In this document: piece after piece, positions 61,282 through 64,000 of the stretch
How the letters are laid out: each line of letters starts with the position of its first letter
Position numbering within the stretch: the first letter of the stretch is position 1
DNA from: Yersinia massiliensis
Lineage (GTDB): Bacteria > Pseudomonadota > Gammaproteobacteria > Enterobacterales > Enterobacteriaceae
Direction: 5' to 3'
NCBI RefSeq assembly: GCF_003048255.1
Contig: NZ_CP028487.1
Location: 3,658,001 to 3,722,000, forward strand
DNA length: 64,000 bases
Notes under the pieces: generated by a model
Database searches by the model: none
What the model saw: the letters and a program-made list of their open reading frames with translations, nothing else
What the model was told of the DNA's origin: nothing
Position numbers and translations under genes: made by a program

Positions 61282-62481
61282 CTATCCATTTTGGCGAATG
61301 CGAGACACTAAGTCATTAATTCCATCAATATGTGGTGCAGCTAATATTAGTGTCGCCCCCAATCTCAGTGCTTGGCGTTGGCAAGCGCGACGCATCTCCT
61401 CATCAGCAATGTTGTCTAAATCAGCCACATGAGCCAGACCAATGGTGCGACGAATTAATTCACTTCCGCAATAACCAATCGTATCGACCCAAACCTGTTG
61501 CAGAAATTGCTGCGCATAACCTGGTGTCGCCAATACCGAATCTTGCGTTTTTTCCTGACTTAATGCTAAAAAGCGGTGGGCAAATGTATCCCAAATAAGG
61601 TGAATATCCGCAAGTCGTTGCTCACGGCCTGCTGCCGCATCTCGTGGGCCAGACAAACCCGGTAATCCACAATAATTAAGCAGTAAATTCCCTAATGCAG
61701 TGCCAATATCAAATCCGATTGGGCCATAGAAACCAAATTCAGCATCGATGGCTTTAAGACGCCCCTCGGCAACAAAAATTGACCCACTGTGAATATCCCC
61801 GTGCAGCAGTGCTTCTGCCTTAGTGAGGAAGCGATGTTTAAGTGAAGCCACCGCCAATTTCAGTGCGCTATCCTGCCGTAGTGCCAACACCTCCGGTAAG
61901 AGTACTGGGTCAAAATTATTACGCTCATGATCGATATACGGGTCAGTAAAGAACAGGTCTTCGGTGATTTGGCACAATTCAGGGTTGGTATAGCGGCTCA
62001 CGGCGGCTTTTTTGGCTTGTGCTGACTGATAAAAGTCAGATGTATGGAACAGGGTTTGCGCCAGATATTCGCCAAGTTGTGATGCTGCTTGCGGGTAATA
62101 TTTCCCTTGAATCAGTTCACTGCGCCATATTTGATGGTCGGATAGATCTTCCTGCACCATAACAGCCAGTTCCGCATCGTGATGCAGGACATTCACCGTA
62201 TGCTCTGGGCAGAATTGACTATGTGTCAGCAAAGTCTCGGCCTCAATTCTGGCGCGATCCAACGTTAATGGCCAAGATTCCCCCACACAGCGCACATAGG
62301 GCAGCGCCTGTTTAACAATGACCTGACTAACACCTGCGGCATCACGAATTTTAAACACGAGATTGAGGTTACCGTCCCCAATTTCATCTGCTGCAATCAA
62401 GGTCTGTGGATCAGCCACTTGACCAAATTGGCGAGCGTATTCAACGGCATCTGCAGCAGTAAAGGTATAGTAGCGCGACAT
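61282..62481 (-). CDS. mtnK: MtnK, 5-methylthioribose kinase
   Basis: A 399-residue kinase of the aminoglycoside-phosphotransferase-like fold that phosphorylates 5-methylthioribose in methionine salvage. Conserved elements: [13 protein letters not shown] (ATP-binding loop), VMVQEDLS, the catalytic [13 protein letters not shown] and the metal-binding [17 protein letters not shown]. The ATG at 62481 follows AGAGG; a TTG at 62487 is less likely. Divergent from mtnA with a MetJ-like site between them. Confidence 0.96.
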   Translation of the reverse strand: MSRYYTFTAADAVEYARQFGQVADPQTLIAADEIGDGNLNLVFKIRDAAGVSQVIVKQALPYVRCVGESWPLTLDRARIEAETLLTHSQFCPEHTVNVLHHDAELAVMVQEDLSDHQIWRSELIQGKYYPQAASQLGEYLAQTLFHTSDFYQSAQAKKAAVSRYTNPELCQITEDLFFTDPYIDHERNNFDPVLLPEVLALRQDSALKLAVASLKHRFLTKAEALLHGDIHSGSIFVAEGRLKAIDAEFGFYGPIGFDIGTALGNLLLNYCGLPGLSGPRDAAAGREQRLADIHLIWDTFAHRFLALSQEKTQDSVLATPGYAQQFLQQVWVDTIGYCGSELIRRTIGLAHVADLDNIADEEMRRACQRQALRLGATLILAAPHIDGINDLVSRIRQNG

Positions 62482-62597
62482 TCTCAACCTCTTTATTCTA
62501 TTCTGATTCTGTTCTACTCACCGCCAACTATTTACTTAGCCGTGAAATCATTATGCGTTAAAGTAAAAATATTTCTTATTTAGGCGTAAAAGCGTAT

Positions 62598-62613
62598 GGA
62601 CGTCTATACATCT
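62598..62613. promoter_or_regulatory. MetJ-like operator between mtnK and mtnA
   Basis: Two adjacent 8-mers, GGACGTCT and ATACATCT, match the met-box consensus AGACGTCT at 7 and 6 of 8 positions. MetJ binds such tandem boxes, and methionine-salvage genes are plausible targets. Confidence 0.6.
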
Positions 62614-62674
62614 GAAATGCATGTTGGCAGAATTAGAAACCAGATGCAATAACGCAACATGGATTTAACTGACA

Positions 62675-63769
62675 ATGCAGAACTTTAACAGGCACGACTC
62701 ACAGACCAGCGATTTACAGATAATCGATTTACAGACCACCCATTTACAGACGACCAGCTTAAGAATTGTTGATGGTCAGCTCTGGATACTTGATCAGCAG
62801 GCACTGCCACAACGTCAGGTATGGCTGCTAGCCGATACAGTGGCATTGCTGATTGAGCATATTCAAACTTTGCGAGTCCGTGGAGCGCCGTTGATTGGGT
62901 TATCTGCTAGCCTCTTACTCGCGTTGTTAGCCGCTCGTGGTTTGCCGCAAGCTCAACTTGAACAAGCTTTAATTGACTTGCGAGAATCTCGTCCTACTGC
63001 CGTTAATTTGATGAACAATCTGGCACGGATGCAACAAGCTCTGCTGCAAACCGATTGGGTGACGGCGATGGCTCATGAAGCACTACGTCTCGTTGATGAA
63101 GACCGCGAATTGTGTGAGCGCATTGCTCAGCATGGCGCAGCATTAGTGAAACCGGGCAGTAACCTACTCACCCACTGTAATACCGGAGGTTTAGCCACTG
63201 CGGGTATCGGTACCGCTATCGGCGTGTTACTGCGTGCGCATCAACAAGGCAATGTCCGTCAGATCTGGGTCGATGAAACTCGTCCCTTATTGCAAGGCGG
63301 GCGGCTAACCGCGTGGGAATTGGGTGAGTTGGGTATTCCATATCAGTTGATTTGTGATTCGATGGCGGCCAGCTTGATGGCACAGGGTCAAGTGGATGCC
63401 GTTTGGGTCGGGGCGGATCGTATTGCCGCCAATGGTGATGTCGCGAATAAAATTGGCACTTACAGTCTTGCGGTGCTCGCACATTATCACCGTATTCCTT
63501 TCTACGTTGCCGCCCCGCATACCACTCATGACCCCGCCTGCCCTAACGGCGCGGCAATCCCCATCGAACAGCGTGCAGCCAGTGAAGTGATGGGTGTCTC
63601 GGGGAGTTTTGGTCATTGCCAGTGGGCACCGCAGGATGCCGCCGTGTATAACCCAGCGTTTGATGTCACGCCAGCGGCATTGATCAGCGGCTGGGTGTTG
63701 GATAGCGGTGTTATCACTCCAGAGCAAGTCGCCGCCGGATACTTCCAGCCGCATCAAGCTGACAGATAA
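62675..63769 (+). CDS. mtnA: MtnA, methylthioribose-1-phosphate isomerase
   Basis: A 364-residue aldose-ketose isomerase of the eIF2B-like family that converts methylthioribose-1-phosphate to the ribulose form. Family motifs: [52 protein letters not shown] (catalytic Cys), [39 protein letters not shown] (catalytic Asp). The N-terminus is longer than I recall for the Y. pestis protein because of four 5-residue repeats ([20 protein letters not shown]). The ATG at 62675 has only a weak ribosome site (GGAT). Continuation of the salvage operon past the window is likely. Confidence 0.95.
   Translation: MQNFNRHDSQTSDLQIIDLQTTHLQTTSLRIVDGQLWILDQQALPQRQVWLLADTVALLIEHIQTLRVRGAPLIGLSASLLLALLAARGLPQAQLEQALIDLRESRPTAVNLMNNLARMQQALLQTDWVTAMAHEALRLVDEDRELCERIAQHGAALVKPGSNLLTHCNTGGLATAGIGTAIGVLLRAHQQGNVRQIWVDETRPLLQGGRLTAWELGELGIPYQLICDSMAASLMAQGQVDAVWVGADRIAANGDVANKIGTYSLAVLAHYHRIPFYVAAPHTTHDPACPNGAAIPIEQRAASEVMGVSGSFGHCQWAPQDAAVYNPAFDVTPAALISGWVLDSGVITPEQVAAGYFQPHQADR
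62696..62755 (+). repeat. Four 15-bp tandem repeats in the mtnA 5' end
   Basis: Units GACTCACAGACCAGC, GATTTACAGATAATC, GATTTACAGACCACC and CATTTACAGACGACC are in frame and add pentapeptides to the MtnA N-terminus before the conserved [15 protein letters not shown]. Confidence 0.8.
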
Positions 63770-63793
63770 ATCCTCAACGTCAAACTGACAAAC

Positions 63794-64000
63794 AAATCCT
63801 CAAAGTCATTGGCGTTGCAGGTAGGCAGCAAGCAAACGCATCCCGATGAGCTGACACTCGTCAGTGATTCGGGTAAGTGAGCGAAGCTAACAACCCTGCA
63901 GCGCCAAGCACACCACCGAAATCCTCAAAGTCATTGGCGTTGCAGGTAGGCAGCAAGCAAACGCATCCCGATGAACTGACACTCGTCAGTGATTCGGGTA
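63794..64000. repeat. Two tandem ERIC-like repeats, second cut by window end
   Basis: AAATCCTCAAAGTCATTGGC begins units at 63794 and 63919, a 125-bp period. Arms TTGGCGTTGCAGGTAGGC and CTAACAACCCTGCAGCGCCA are inverted copies; the core CCCGATGAGCTGACACTCGT with CAGTGATTCGGGTAAGTGAG matches the other arrays in the window. The second unit runs off the end. Confidence 0.85.

Overview
The window looks like chromosomal DNA of a Yersinia species. The genes and their order match the enterobacterial proY-brnQ-phoR-phoB / sbcDC / mak-rdgC-ppnP-aroL / proBA-crl-frsA-gpt-pepD / dinB / yafK-yafJ-gmhA-fadE blocks. Features typical of Yersinia are mixed in: a chromosomal Na+-NQR operon, a divergent mtnK/mtnA pair, ERIC and ERIC-like repeats, and a two-partner secretion locus ordered like the rscBAC locus described in Y. 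enterocolitica. From memory, MtnA differs at many positions from the Y. pestis protein, so a species outside the pseudotuberculosis complex, perhaps close to Y. enterocolitica, is more likely. This is inference; no search was run.

Layout. 0.1-6.5 kb (minus strand): proY, brnQ, an extra PstS-like gene and phoR-phoB, with a clear pho box before phoB. 6.7-11.7 kb: sbcD-sbcC nuclease genes, with an unusually glutamine-rich SbcC. 11.7-12.1 kb: three tandem ERIC-like repeats that run into the 3' end of mak. 12-19.4 kb: mak, rdgC, ppnP, aroL, two methyltransferases, a DUF1471 periplasmic protein, an acetyltransferase and a small membrane protein, with two tandem ERICs. 19.5-29.2 kb: a 2851-residue NdvB-type cyclic beta-1,2-glucan synthase preceded by a YcgR-like PilZ gene in the same orientation. 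29.4-34.4 kb: proB-proA, crl, frsA, gpt. 34.7-38.5 kb: pepD, dinB with a perfect SOS box, and a secreted GDPD-fold protein that seems to lack catalytic residues. 38.7-45.9 kb: nqrABCDEF-apbE-nqrM, a sodium-pumping NADH dehydrogenase with two maturation factors. 46.3-51.2 kb: yafK, yafJ, gmhA, fadE. 51.4-60.7 kb: a TpsB transporter, a large repeat-rich TpsA adhesin and an HMW1C-type cytoplasmic N-glycosyltransferase. 61.3-63.8 kb: mtnK and mtnA of methionine salvage, with a MetJ-like operator between them, then another ERIC-like tandem pair cut by the window end.

Most of the window is conserved core genome. The accessory parts of most interest are the glucan synthase with its PilZ neighbour, the glycosylated-adhesin secretion locus, the degenerate GDPD protein and the modular intergenic repeats. 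No tRNA, rRNA, CRISPR array, transposase or prophage gene was seen. Compared with E. coli, phoE (between crl and proB) and the thrW tRNA (after proA) are absent.
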